Positions 1 to 7,436 of a stretch of 64,000 nucleotides of DNA are shown here, piece by piece. This stretch comes from Lysinibacillus sp. KCTC 33748 (GTDB lineage: Bacteria > Bacillota > Bacilli > Bacillales_A > Planococcaceae): positions 1 through 64,000 of the forward strand of contig NZ_MWSJ01000013.1 in the NCBI RefSeq assembly GCF_002237755.1. Reading direction: 5' to 3'. How positions within the stretch are numbered: position 1 is the first letter of the stretch; the number at the start of each line of letters is the position of its first letter. A program made the translations under genes and the position numbers. Under the pieces are notes generated by a model. The model made no database searches. It was not told where the DNA came from and saw only the letters and a list, made by a program, of their open reading frames with translations.

Positions 1-94
1 TCGAAGGAGCAAGCTCCTTCTCTGTTCGCTCGACTTGCATGTATTAGGCACGCCGCCAGCGTTCGTCCTGAGCCAGGATCAAACTCTCCATAAA
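1..94 (-). rRNA. 16S ribosomal RNA, 5' end only (partial)
   Basis: The minus strand reads the universal 16S 5' region: AGAGTTTGATCCTGGCTCAG (83 down to about 64), then GACGAACGCTGGCGGCGTGC and TAATACATGCAAGTCGAGCG. The mature 5' end should be near position 94, by analogy with other Bacillales 16S genes that begin TTTATNGGAGAGTTTGATC. The rest of the gene lies beyond the left edge. The first variable hairpin (AGAAGGAGCTTGCTCCTTC) resembles Lysinibacillus 16S sequences as I remember them, which supports the organism call. Confidence 0.97.
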
Positions 95-265
95 AGAAAT
101 TTGATTAGCTCAAATTGTTTTGCTGGCATCATGTTTGATGTCCAAAATTTTGTTTCGTTCACTAACTCAAGGTTAGCTACTAAAAACTTTATTGATTACG
201 TTTTGCTTGTTCAGTTTTCAAGGTTCATTTTTTAATTTACTGTGTCACCTCTTGGCGACTTATAC
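95..265 (-). other. rRNA operon leader
   Basis: This is the transcribed leader between the rrn promoter and the 16S 5' end, about 165 bases. On the minus strand it contains GAACCTTGAAAACTGAAC (near 210-230), which resembles the boxA-like antitermination and processing segment usual in Bacillales rrn leaders. There is no open reading frame worth calling. Confidence 0.6.
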
Positions 266-295
266 ATAATAACATCGATTGTTCATGAAAGTCAA
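266..295 (-). promoter_or_regulatory. rRNA operon sigma-A promoter
   Basis: On the minus strand TTGACT (295-290) and TATTAT (271-266) are separated by 18 bases; read as TTATTA the spacer is 17. The expected transcription start is about 165 bases before the 16S 5' end, a normal leader length for Bacillales. Only one such promoter is seen, whereas several rrn operons in this group have two. Confidence 0.7.
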
Positions 296-334
296 CACTA
301 TATCATAAGTTTTTTTAAGACTTTATTTTTGTAT

Positions 335-475
335 CAATTATGCCTCGGCATAATTGCGTCCGGAATCGGCTTTGTACTTGCACAAAGCCGATTCCGTGAC
401 ATCCGCCGAAGCATTGACTTCTGTAGCTGACGTTTCACTTTCGCTACGAAAACATTTGCTGAAAGAAGTTAAAAA
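335..475. repeat. Hairpin repeat, copy 1 (upstream of rrn)
   Basis: The element starts with a perfect 8-base-pair hairpin, AATTATGC-ctcg-GCATAATT (336-355). A short linker (gcgtc) leads to a perfect 15-base-pair hairpin formed by 361-375 and 382-396 around the loop acttgc. The shared tail TGACATCYGCC follows, and then a weaker outer pairing between cttctgtagc and gctgaaagaag. The same architecture with different stem sequence is found at 48845-49039. It lies just upstream of the rrn promoter and is not part of any gene. Confidence 0.75.
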
Positions 476-493
476 TTTAGAAACGAGGTTGTT

Positions 494-1153
494 ATGATGA
501 TTCGTAAAACGTTGATTTCTCTGATTTTCATCGTAATATTGTTTTTCTTTATAAAGCCGATAAATTCTACTATGATTTCTGTATTCAACATCGCCGATGC
601 TCCAGCAGTTGTAACAAAAGGACATTATGGCACATCACTTGTTGTCGAAATTTCTTTCTCTGATGAAGCCCTGCTGGACTGGCTTAAAACTGTAAAAGAA
701 CCTTATCCGCTTCTTTTGTTAGATGCTGAGTGGATTAAACGTTCACCTGAGCACATAAAAGTCATTCAAGAACGCAAGCTACCTACAGGATTATTAGGAC
801 CCGAGGATTCCTTGGATAAGCCAGTTGATCTTGCCGCCGTTCAAAAAGATATTAATATTTACGAAAAGTATTTACAAGAAACCCCACTTTGGTTTGCAAC
901 ACGAAATCATCAGTATTCGCAGGATTTACAAAATAACTTATTTCAGCAGCAGATGAATATACTTTCTCCCTCCCTAATCTGGAAAGGTGAAAAGGCACCT
1001 AAATTACAAAAGGGAGATTTTGTTTTTCTAACTTTACACCAAAATAATAAAGTCTCAATTAAAGAGCTCAATACATTCCTACAACAAAATAAATTTATGT
1101 CGATTGAGGAAAATATATTCGGCTATAAAGTTCAAACTAAAAAATCACCATAA
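494..1153 (+). CDS. Degenerate PdaB-like polysaccharide deacetylase-fold protein, probably inactive
   Basis: This is a 219-residue protein with an N-terminal hydrophobic segment (about residues 6-24) that probably anchors it outside the membrane. It occupies the position of pdaB in Bacillus subtilis, between kbaA and an rRNA operon. Weak collinear similarity to PdaB is visible by eye: VVEISFSDE aligns with the region of the TFD motif, AEWIKRSPEHIKVI with the SASWAERHP stretch, and DLAAVQKDINIYEKYL with the helix after it. The NodB-fold catalytic features are missing: there is no Asp in the first motif, no His-x3-His metal pair (LPTGLLGP stands there) and no RPP motif. PdaB acts in spore cortex maturation; I infer that this relative cannot deacetylate. 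The start has RBS-like GAGG about 9 bases upstream. No second gene shares its transcript. Confidence 0.6.
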   Translation: MMIRKTLISLIFIVILFFFIKPINSTMISVFNIADAPAVVTKGHYGTSLVVEISFSDEALLDWLKTVKEPYPLLLLDAEWIKRSPEHIKVIQERKLPTGLLGPEDSLDKPVDLAAVQKDINIYEKYLQETPLWFATRNHQYSQDLQNNLFQQQMNILSPSLIWKGEKAPKLQKGDFVFLTLHQNNKVSIKELNTFLQQNKFMSIEENIFGYKVQTKKSP

Positions 1154-1263
1154 AGTGATACTTTAATCAATGGGGTTTTCTTCATCCCCACTAGTCTTCC
1201 CCAACGGACAGTTGATCTCCCATATACCTTTACTTTCAAAGTTACTACCCCTTAATGCGAGAT

Positions 1264-1305
1264 AAAAAAAGTTGCCTCTACAAATATAGAGGCAACTTCT
1301 TTTTT
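1264..1305. terminator. Bidirectional intrinsic terminator
   Basis: A perfect 11-base-pair stem (AAGTTGCCTCT, 1269-1279, with 1288-1298) has a T run on its right and an A run on its left. It can therefore end both the PdaB-like gene on the plus strand and kbaA on the minus strand. Confidence 0.9.
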
Positions 1306-1309
1306 ATGA

Positions 1310-1984
1310 TTATGCGTTTTTAGCTTGTTCACGACGTGCTTTACGGCGTGCTTCTAATTTTTGACGATCTTCTTCGGATTTTGCATTATATTTTGGTAAT
1401 ACTAATAATTGATAAGCATTTACAGCGAGTAGTGGGAATAGTAATAGTGCAACATACTCGTTAATATTTTCATCTCGACCCATTAATGCAATTGTCCATT
1501 CTAGTGTTGTAACAACAATCATAAAAAATAAAGCCGAAATGAAAACGTGTTTTTTTCCAGTTAATTTTACTTTTTGAATAGCTGTTGCTATAGCACCGAA
1601 TATTAATAAAATTAACAAACCACTATAGAACACCCAGCTTTGTCCATCTTTCACACCAGGTATAAAACGGAAGAATATAATATCAAAAATAGTAATAGCA
1701 ATTAATACTAGCTGTACCCAATTCCATAATGTAAGTGTTCTAAAAATATTAACCCCTACTTGATGAAGCGTTAAATAAGCAAAAAAGCCTGCCTGTGCAA
1801 TAACACTCATTGTAAACCCTAAGAAAACCATCCATAAAAGCCCGGCCAAAAATTCTCCCCAGTGACCGTTTGCAATATATGGTTGGAAGAAGTCCCATCG
1901 AATAAACAAACTGCAAATTCCGTTGACTGCGCCACCAACGAGCATTGCAAAGAAGAAAAACTTAGCCCAATTTCGTATCGTCAC
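1310..1984 (-). CDS. kbaA: KbaA-like membrane protein, activator of sporulation kinase B
   Basis: A 224-residue polytopic membrane protein with about six hydrophobic segments and a charged C-terminal tail rich in Arg and Lys (KLEARRKARREQAKN). The N-terminal region (NWAKFFFFAMLVGGAVNGI and the following RWDFFQPY) matches KbaA as I know it. In B. subtilis KbaA is needed for full KinB signalling into the Spo0A phosphorelay. The neighbourhood gerD-kbaA-(pdaB)-rrn is the B. subtilis order, which supports the name. It is slightly longer than the B. subtilis protein, about 198 residues. It faces gerD divergently, so the two have separate promoters in a 153-base gap. Confidence 0.85.
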   Translation of the reverse strand: MTIRNWAKFFFFAMLVGGAVNGICSLFIRWDFFQPYIANGHWGEFLAGLLWMVFLGFTMSVIAQAGFFAYLTLHQVGVNIFRTLTLWNWVQLVLIAITIFDIIFFRFIPGVKDGQSWVFYSGLLILLIFGAIATAIQKVKLTGKKHVFISALFFMIVVTTLEWTIALMGRDENINEYVALLLFPLLAVNAYQLLVLPKYNAKSEEDRQKLEARRKARREQAKNA

Positions 1985-2137
1985 AACTAAAAGTCCCCCA
2001 ATTTCTTATGTATATCTGTACTTATTTTAACAATGCATTGTTAAAAAAGCTATTTCTCATCTTAACCAATACATAAAGTCCTCATAAATGTGAACAATAA
2101 TTGAAAGAGTCTATCTATAAGAAAGGACTGATTATTC

Positions 2138-2746
2138 ATGCGAAAATTCTTCTTACTACTAATTCTAATGCTGTTTCTTTCTGCCTGTTCACAAGAGAAA
2201 GCCTCTACCATGTCCTATGAAGAAATAAAAAAAATAATGATCGACTCTTTACAAACCGAGGATGGTAAAAAGGCGCTGCGAAAGCTTTTAGAGGAACCAA
2301 GTTTCCGTGAATTATTGGTTTTGGAACATGATGAAGTGAAGAAAGCTACTGAGGCTACCTTGCTTTCCAAAGAAGCAGAAGACTTTTGGAAGAAAACTTT
2401 CGAAGATCCAAAATTTAAAGAAACCGTAGCTAAAAGTATGCAGAAGCAACAACAGGATATTATGAAGGAATTAATAAAAGACCCCACTTTCCAAAAAGAT
2501 ATGGAGGCTTTCTTTGGCCAGCCAGATATGCAAAAACAATTAGAGAACATTCTAAAATCCTCCAATATGAGAAAAGAAGTGGAAACTGTCGTCAAAGAAA
2601 CGATTGAAAGTCCACTTATGCAAGCAAAATGGCAGGAGCTTATTAGGAAAAGCGGTGGCGAGACAAGTAAGGCTGGCGCTAGCGCTGGCGGTAAAAAAGA
2701 AGCTGGTAGCGGTGGAGAAGGTAGTGAACAAAAAGGCCCTCAGTAA
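2138..2746 (+). CDS. gerD: Spore germination lipoprotein GerD
   Basis: A 202-residue lipoprotein with a signal peptide and lipobox LFLSAC, lipidated Cys at about residue 17. The body is mainly helical and charged (repeated EDPKF, KDPTFQKD, QPDMQKQLE segments), as in GerD, which forms an alpha-helical trimer in the spore inner membrane. The C-terminus is a low-complexity Gly/Ser/Ala tail. GerD is required for clustering of GerA-type nutrient receptors and fast germination. It is expressed by sigma-G in B. subtilis; I could not identify a convincing sigma-G promoter here. An AAAGGA ribosome site lies about 10 bases before the ATG. It converges with salA across a shared terminator. Confidence 0.9.
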   Translation: MRKFFLLLILMLFLSACSQEKASTMSYEEIKKIMIDSLQTEDGKKALRKLLEEPSFRELLVLEHDEVKKATEATLLSKEAEDFWKKTFEDPKFKETVAKSMQKQQQDIMKELIKDPTFQKDMEAFFGQPDMQKQLENILKSSNMRKEVETVVKETIESPLMQAKWQELIRKSGGETSKAGASAGGKKEAGSGGEGSEQKGPQ

Positions 2747-2759
2747 TCACTTATATGTA

Positions 2760-2797
2760 AAAACGGATTTCCTCCATTGTTTGAGGAAATCCGTTTT
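2760..2797. terminator. Bidirectional intrinsic terminator between gerD and salA
   Basis: A perfect 15-base-pair stem (2760-2774 with 2783-2797, left arm AAAACGGATTTCCTC) separates two convergent genes. The A/T ends of the stem supply U-rich tails in both directions. Confidence 0.9.
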
Positions 2798-2799
2798 CA

Positions 2800-3864
2800 T
2801 TATTTATTTAATTTATTAATGATGTTCGTCGCGATGTCTAAATAGATTTGTCCTGTTGTGTGTTTTTCAGCATAAACAGAAGGTGCAAAATCTTCTTCTG
2901 ACCAATCAGGTTGACCAAGAGGAATTTGACCAAGTAGCTCTGTACGTAGCTCTTCTGCTAACTTTGGTCCTCCACCTTGACCGAATACGAATTCACGGTC
3001 ACCCGATTTCGATTCATACCATGCCATGTTTTCAATAATACCTAAAATTTCATGGTCTGTTTGTAAAGCCATTGCACCTGCACGAGCTGCAACAAACGCT
3101 GCCGTAGGATGTGGTGTTGTTACGACAATTTCTTTTGATGAAGGAAGCATTTGGTGAATATCTAATGCAACGTCACCTGTACCTGGTGGTAAATCCAATA
3201 GTAGATAGTCTAGCTCGCCCCATTCTACATCACGGAAAAACTGATCTAACACTTTACCTAACATTGGTCCGCGCCATACAATCGGTGCGTTATTTTCAAC
3301 AAAGAAGCCCATTGAAATCATTTTCACACCTAAACGATCAACAGGGAAAATTCGATTGTCTACCACTTTAGGCATATCTGTCACGCCCATCATATCAGGC
3401 ACACTGAACCCATAAATATCAGCATCAATTAAACCAACCTTCTTACCTAGACGAGCTAATGCAACTGCTAAGTTAACTGATACTGTAGATTTCCCTACCC
3501 CGCCTTTACCAGAGGCAATTGAAATAACTTGTACTGTGCTAAGCGGAGATAAAATATCTTGTGCTTCAGCTTCAGTTGCTACACCACGGAAGCTCTGTAG
3601 TTTTTCTGCTGACAGCTCTTCGAAACGAATCCCAACTGTATTTGCACCCGCTTCTTTTAAAACTTCAACAATTTTCATTTGTAGCTGTAATTGTTCAGGT
3701 GTATTTGTTTTAGCAATCGCAATTTTTACACTCACATGATTCTTCTCTTCTTTTATTGTTACGTTTGTAATACCGTCTGTTTCAGCGAATGATTTATGTA
3801 AAAATGGATCTTGTAGTTGTCCTAGTATTTCTCGTACTTGTTGTTCATTTATCACGACGAACAC
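2800..3864 (-). CDS. salA: Mrp/SalA family P-loop ATPase
   Basis: A 354-residue protein of the Mrp/NBP35 family. The N-terminal MIP18-like domain spans about residues 1-85. The ATPase domain follows, with a deviant Walker A ASGKGGVGKST near residue 117 and LIDADIYGFSVPDMMG after it. The C-terminal half contains GQGGGPKLAEEL. Family members carry or transfer Fe-S clusters; in B. subtilis SalA also regulates protease genes through ScoC. The typical C-x-x-C Fe-S motif of Mrp is not evident in the C-terminal part. It lies between gerD and cwlD as in B. subtilis and has its own 62-base upstream gap. Confidence 0.88.
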   Translation of the reverse strand: MFVVINEQQVREILGQLQDPFLHKSFAETDGITNVTIKEEKNHVSVKIAIAKTNTPEQLQLQMKIVEVLKEAGANTVGIRFEELSAEKLQSFRGVATEAEAQDILSPLSTVQVISIASGKGGVGKSTVSVNLAVALARLGKKVGLIDADIYGFSVPDMMGVTDMPKVVDNRIFPVDRLGVKMISMGFFVENNAPIVWRGPMLGKVLDQFFRDVEWGELDYLLLDLPPGTGDVALDIHQMLPSSKEIVVTTPHPTAAFVAARAGAMALQTDHEILGIIENMAWYESKSGDREFVFGQGGGPKLAEELRTELLGQIPLGQPDWSEEDFAPSVYAEKHTTGQIYLDIATNIINKLNK

Positions 3865-3926
3865 TCCCCTTATATTATCTCAATGTTAGTATATCATAAT
3901 GATTTGATTTCCGTTGTGTTGTTGCT

Positions 3927-4640
3927 CTATTCAATTTTTGCTAATAAATACTCTTCTATACCTTCAACAATGGCATCTCCCATTTTTTCTTGGTATTTCT
4001 TATCTATTAATAGTGCACGTTCCTCATCATTACTTATAAATCCTGTTTCTACTAGTGCAGCAGGTACCACAGCCTTTTTCAGTAAATATATTTGTTTGAT
4101 AGACATTGCTTCTCGATCAGTATTTTTCAAATTAGTGCGAATGGAATCTTGAATACTCTTTGCTAAAAATTCACTTTCAGCATGTCCTTCTTGATGATAA
4201 AACACCTGTGCTCCACGCCATTTTGTTTCAGGAATGGCATTTGCATGAATTGTAATAAAAATATCCGGTTTTTCTTTTTCTACTATGTCTTTTCTTAAAA
4301 AGATGTCCTGCTTTTTTCGTTCTCTCAAAGTTCCAAACTTTTCTGAGGACGCATGCTCATCGATTACATCTCCATCTTTTGTTCGTGTCATTACGACTGT
4401 TGCGCCTTTTTTCTTTAATTGCTTCTCAACATGCTGAGCAATTGCAAGTGTAATCTCCTTTTCAATTACTTCACCCTTCGAAGCACCTCCATCTTGACCG
4501 CCGTGTCCCGCATCAATGACAATTTTTATGCCACCAAGTGGGTCCGGTAAGAAGAAGTTACGGTTCGAAGCATTCGTTTCATATGCCACGAACACTATAC
4601 TCATTAGCATAATTACTCCTAGTGCAAGCCAGCGCTTCAC
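3927..4640 (-). CDS. cwlD: N-acetylmuramoyl-L-alanine amidase CwlD, spore cortex
   Basis: A 237-residue secreted amidase with an N-terminal hydrophobic anchor (about residues 4-22). The Amidase_3 zinc motifs are visible: VIDAGHGGQDGG (first His), a catalytic-region Glu in VIEKEITLAIA, FITIHANA (second His) and VETGFISN (second Glu). CwlD acts with PdaA to make muramic delta-lactam in the spore cortex, which lets germination lytic enzymes recognise it. Length is the same as the B. subtilis protein. The gene lies directly downstream of the spore-linked block, as in Bacillus, and it appears monocistronic here. Confidence 0.93.
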   Translation of the reverse strand: MKRWLALGVIMLMSIVFVAYETNASNRNFFLPDPLGGIKIVIDAGHGGQDGGASKGEVIEKEITLAIAQHVEKQLKKKGATVVMTRTKDGDVIDEHASSEKFGTLRERKKQDIFLRKDIVEKEKPDIFITIHANAIPETKWRGAQVFYHQEGHAESEFLAKSIQDSIRTNLKNTDREAMSIKQIYLLKKAVVPAALVETGFISNDEERALLIDKKYQEKMGDAIVEGIEEYLLAKIE

Positions 4641-4739
4641 CCATATCCACCACCCTTTTATATGTAGTGTACGAAGTTAGTGATTGAACTATGCTAGAAA
4701 GTAAAAAAACTCTTTAAGTAATTAGAAAGGAACTCTTAG

Positions 4740-4785
4740 CCTACTTTTTGCGGGTATTTGTTTATTGAAAGAAGTTAAAATTGAG
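4740..4785. repeat. Possible remnant of the hairpin repeat family (3' module)
   Basis: The plus strand reads GCGGGTATTTGTTTATTGAA then AGAAGTTAAAA. Its end matches the 3' boundary of copy 1 (GCTGAAAGAAGTTAAAAA, 458-475). No 5' hairpin module is present, so this would be a decayed fragment. The match is short and could be chance. Confidence 0.35.
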
Positions 4786-4822
4786 TGTTTGATTAGTAGT
4801 AGAAGATACTTTTTGGGTAATG

Positions 4823-4867
4823 ATAAAACGGCATTAATCCATTTGTACTCTAAGGACTAATGCCGTT
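4823..4867 (-). terminator. Terminator-like hairpin after the lipoprotein gene
   Basis: A 14-base-pair perfect stem (AACGGCATTAATCC, 4827-4840, with 4854-4867) lies 6 bases after the stop codon of the upstream gene. The tail on the minus strand is short (TTTTATC), so termination may be partial. Confidence 0.65.
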
Positions 4868-4873
4868 AATTTC

Positions 4874-5824
4874 TTATTTTAGTGTAAATTCAGGTTTAAA
4901 CTTACCTGTATAAGGTTCATGCTCAACAAATACTGTTATATCCTTACCATCTTTATCTTTCCCAGTTCTTTGATACGTGAATTTCTTATTATTTAACTCG
5001 GTAATTTCGAGCACAGCCCCATATTTATTGTCGCCAATTGAAACATGAGCTCTTAATTTATTTCCATCGATAACATTAAAGTACCCATAGTCACCGCGAC
5101 TTTCACCTGTTTCAGGATTGAAAAATTCATATTTATTTGTATTAGCATCATATTTCGCAAGGCTAATGAAATTTCTATTATATTGTGTTACATCATTTTT
5201 ATTTACATCTAATACAACGCTTCCTTGCCAAAGCGTATCAGCTAAGATCTTATCTCCATCCACATCCTTAACAACAGTGCCCGTCGAATTATTTAAAGCT
5301 TTAGCTGACTCAGTAAATGTTAGCTTTTTTTCCTTATAAGGGACATGCTCAACGAAGACCTCTACATCTTTACCATTTGCATCTTTACCCATTTTTTTAT
5401 ACGTAAACATATCATTTTTTATCTTAGTAATCTCTTCAATTGCTTGGTAATTTTTCGTTTCTGAAATCAATATTCTATGCTTTCCGTCATTCGTAAAAAA
5501 GAAAACCCCTTTATCGTCAAGACTTCCAGCTGTATTTGGATCGAAGAGTTCATAGCGTCCTGAGTCAGCGTCATATTTCGCAAGGCCCATTAAGTTTGAA
5601 TTCTCTGCTGTTACATCTTTATTATTTTTATCGTAAACTTTTGAGGCTTGCCAGTTTGTACTACTAAGAATGTTGGCATTTGCTTGACCTTTTGTCATTT
5701 CTACTTGTCTCTGATCTTCAGTATTCCCTGTTTTTACTTCCTCCGTTTTTTTTACGTCAGTTTTATTCTGACATGCACCAAGAAGTGCCATTACTGCAAG
5801 TGATACTATTAGTAGCTTTTTCAT
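4874..5824 (-). CDS. Lipoprotein with two tandem domains (DUF4822-like)
   Basis: A 316-residue lipoprotein: signal peptide with lipobox LLGAC (Cys 18), a polar linker to about residue 50, then two copies of one roughly 113-residue domain (about 51-163 and 192-305). Shared signposts are STNWQ/DTLWQ, VYDKNNKDVT/VLDVNKNDVT, LAKYDA, YELFDP/YEFFNP, GKDANGKD/GKDKDGKD and VFVEHVPY/VFVEHEPY. The repeats resemble what I know as DUF4822 from Listeria, Enterococcus and bacilli; no function is established. It sits where B. subtilis has ybaJ and ybaK, and is a single-gene unit with its own terminator and a GTGGAGG-type ribosome site. I infer an extracellular, membrane-tethered ligand-binding or envelope role. 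Confidence 0.75.
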   Translation of the reverse strand: MKKLLIVSLAVMALLGACQNKTDVKKTEEVKTGNTEDQRQVEMTKGQANANILSSTNWQASKVYDKNNKDVTAENSNLMGLAKYDADSGRYELFDPNTAGSLDDKGVFFFTNDGKHRILISETKNYQAIEEITKIKNDMFTYKKMGKDANGKDVEVFVEHVPYKEKKLTFTESAKALNNSTGTVVKDVDGDKILADTLWQGSVVLDVNKNDVTQYNRNFISLAKYDANTNKYEFFNPETGESRGDYGYFNVIDGNKLRAHVSIGDNKYGAVLEITELNNKKFTYQRTGKDKDGKDITVFVEHEPYTGKFKPEFTLK

Positions 5825-5927
5825 ATATTGACCTCCACTTTCAGAATAAACAACTTAAAAGTAGTATCCGCCATTTCTATATAAATTACACATCATAATC
5901 GCTACTAACATTACAGATAATAAAAGT

Positions 5928-5945
5928 GCCTCAGCACTTCTTGCA
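5928..5945 (-). terminator. Small terminator-like hairpin
   Basis: On the minus strand AAGTGC-tgag-GCACTT is followed by TTATTATC. It lies about 40 bases beyond the main rpsI terminator and may act as a backup. Confidence 0.4.
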
Positions 5946-5987
5946 ATACTTGAAGTTCACTAAGAACCCAGGTATAACTTTTTCCAA

Positions 5988-6027
5988 ACAAAAAAACCCT
6001 TTCTCGAAAATATTCGAGAAAGGGTTT
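5988..6027 (-). terminator. Intrinsic terminator of rplM-rpsI
   Basis: A perfect 15-base-pair stem (5994-6008 with 6013-6027; left arm on the plus strand AAACCCTTTCTCGAA) is followed on the minus strand by a T run. It lies about 20 bases after the rpsI stop. Confidence 0.9.
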
Positions 6028-6049
6028 GGAAACGTTGATATACGTAATA

Positions 6050-6442
6050 TTAACGTTTTGAGAACTGAGGTGCACGACGAGCGCCGCGTAGACCTGGTTT
6101 TTTACGTTCTTTCATGCGTGAATCACGAGTAAGTAATCCAGCAGATTTTAATGCAGCACGGAAATCTGGGTCTACTTGAAGTAGAGCACGTGCGATACCG
6201 TGACGTACTGCACCAGCTTGACCAGTGTATCCACCACCGTTAACGTTTACGTGGATGTCATAGCTTCCTGTAGTTTCAGTAGCTACTAATGGTTGTTTAA
6301 TTACTTCACGTAATGCAGCGAATGGTACGTATTCTTCGATTTCACGTTTGTTGATAACAATTTTACCTGTACCTGGTACTAAACGTACGCGAGCTACAGA
6401 GCTTTTACGGCGACCAGTGCCGATGTATTGAACTTGTGCCAA
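6050..6442 (-). CDS. rpsI: 30S ribosomal protein S9
   Basis: A 130-residue S9 with the expected start [20 protein letters not shown], the central [19 protein letters not shown] loop and a basic tail ending RRAPQFSKR. In S9 the C-terminal Arg reaches the P-site tRNA anticodon loop in the 30S head. It follows rplM by 25 bases and is the last gene of the two-gene operon. An AGGAGGA ribosome site lies before the ATG. Confidence 0.98.
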   Translation of the reverse strand: MAQVQYIGTGRRKSSVARVRLVPGTGKIVINKREIEEYVPFAALREVIKQPLVATETTGSYDIHVNVNGGGYTGQAGAVRHGIARALLQVDPDFRAALKSAGLLTRDSRMKERKKPGLRGARRAPQFSKR

Positions 6443-6467
6443 AGTAATATCCTCCTCTTAATTTATA

Positions 6468-6905
6468 TTATCCGCGAAGCTCGTATGCTTCTGGTTTTTG
6501 TGCAGCGTGTGGGTGCTCTGTTCCAGTGTAAACGTTTAGTTTACCGAACATTTTGCGACCTAAAGAGTTTTTAGGAAGCATCCCTTTAATTGCTAATTCG
6601 ATCATTCTTGTTGGGTACTTGTCTAACATTTCACCAGCAGTACGAGTTTTTAATCCACCCGCAAATTGAGTATGGTGACGGTAAAGTTTACCCTCTAATT
6701 TGTTACCAGTTAAATGGATTTTGTCAGCGTTGATGATGATTACGTGATCACCTGTGTCAACGTTTGGTGTGAATGTTGGTTTATGTTTACCACGTAAGAT
6801 AGCAGCTACTTCAGAAGCTAAACGTCCAAGAGTTTGGCCTTCTGCATCAACTACTAGCCATTTACGGTCTACTTCGTGACCTTTAGCCATGAATGTTGTA
6901 CGCAT
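6468..6905 (-). CDS. rplM: 50S ribosomal protein L13
   Basis: A 145-residue L13, the same length as in B. subtilis. It has [21 protein letters not shown] near the N-terminus, [37 protein letters not shown] and the terminal [11 protein letters not shown]13 binds 23S rRNA early in 50S assembly. It is the first gene of the rplM-rpsI operon and has its own promoter and a structured leader. It is separated from truA by an unusual 531-base gap, although the two are close in B. subtilis. Confidence 0.98.
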   Translation of the reverse strand: MRTTFMAKGHEVDRKWLVVDAEGQTLGRLASEVAAILRGKHKPTFTPNVDTGDHVIIINADKIHLTGNKLEGKLYRHHTQFAGGLKTRTAGEMLDKYPTRMIELAIKGMLPKNSLGRKMFGKLNVYTGTEHPHAAQKPEAYELRG

Positions 6906-7000
6906 GTATATATCCTCCTAATCGATTCGATTACCGTTATTTTTCATTAAACTACACTATAAGTTTTCGGGGCTTATTTGTGGTGGTAATGAAAATACCA
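6906..7000 (-). ncRNA. Probable L13 autoregulatory leader
   Basis: The region between the rplM promoter and its ribosome site folds on the minus strand. ATTACC (in the stretch complementary to GGTGGTAAT, near 6980-6990) pairs with GGTAAT near 6930, and ATAAG pairs with CTTAT around a CCCCGAAAA loop. L13 leaders with this place and size are known upstream of rplM-rpsI in Bacillales. I could not align it to the family model, so identity rests on position and folding. Confidence 0.55.
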
Positions 7001-7006
7001 TCTGTT

Positions 7007-7035
7007 ATCATATAATGAATGACTTTTAAAGTCAA
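7007..7035 (-). promoter_or_regulatory. rplM-rpsI sigma-A promoter
   Basis: TTGACT (7035-7030) and TATGAT (7012-7007) are separated by 17 bases on the minus strand. The expected start leaves a leader of about 95 bases before the L13 start codon. Confidence 0.8.
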
Positions 7036-7207
7036 GCAATTTCAATAAACACCTGGAGAAGTTGTTCAGATTCATTTCTTGGTTAAATTAGGGCTTTCAT
7101 TAGCCTTCATTTTTAAAATATAATGTTATTTCGTGTCAAGATTTCTATAACATTCGAGGGCACAATTCAAAATCCAGACGCAATTACGTAAGGGCGGAAT
7201 TGATATA

Positions 7208-7412
7208 GGTTGATTGGAATGGAGACTGGGCGACTCCTTCGTGACCAACATCGGTGCTACTGCCACTACGTTAGCACTACGCTTTCGCACAAAAAACATC
7301 TGTTGGCCCGAGACCCTACAGCGAAGCGGCTCATCGGACGCCCCCAGGAAGCTCTGCTCTGTGCGAAAGCAAAGCGGCAGCGACAAAGCACCCAGTCGGA
7401 ACGGAAATCAAC
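7208..7412. repeat. Intergenic repeat element with inverted ends
   Basis: The stretch starts GGTTGATTGGAATGGAG and ends GGAACGGAAATCAACT, so the two ends are imperfect inverted repeats (GTTGATT at both). Inside is an 11-base perfect inverted repeat, GCTTTCGCACA (7281-7291) with TGTGCGAAAGC (7360-7370). The GC content is visibly higher than its surroundings. Segments such as GGGCGACTCCT, GGCTCATCGGACGCCCC and GGAACGGAAATCAAC recall an intergenic repeat I associate with Bacillus and Lysinibacillus genomes. No convincing coding frame or ribosome site is present on either strand. Confidence 0.6.
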
Positions 7413-7436
7413 TACACGCTATGGTGACGAACCTTT

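Noticed and set aside
338-625. Minus-strand open frame of 95 codons opposite the PdaB-like gene
   Set aside because: It runs through the hairpin repeat and is antisense to a better supported gene; no ribosome site or homology.
2215-2595. Minus-strand open frame of 126 codons inside gerD
   Set aside because: Shadow of GerD; Ser/Phe-rich composition typical of an antisense frame, no ribosome site.
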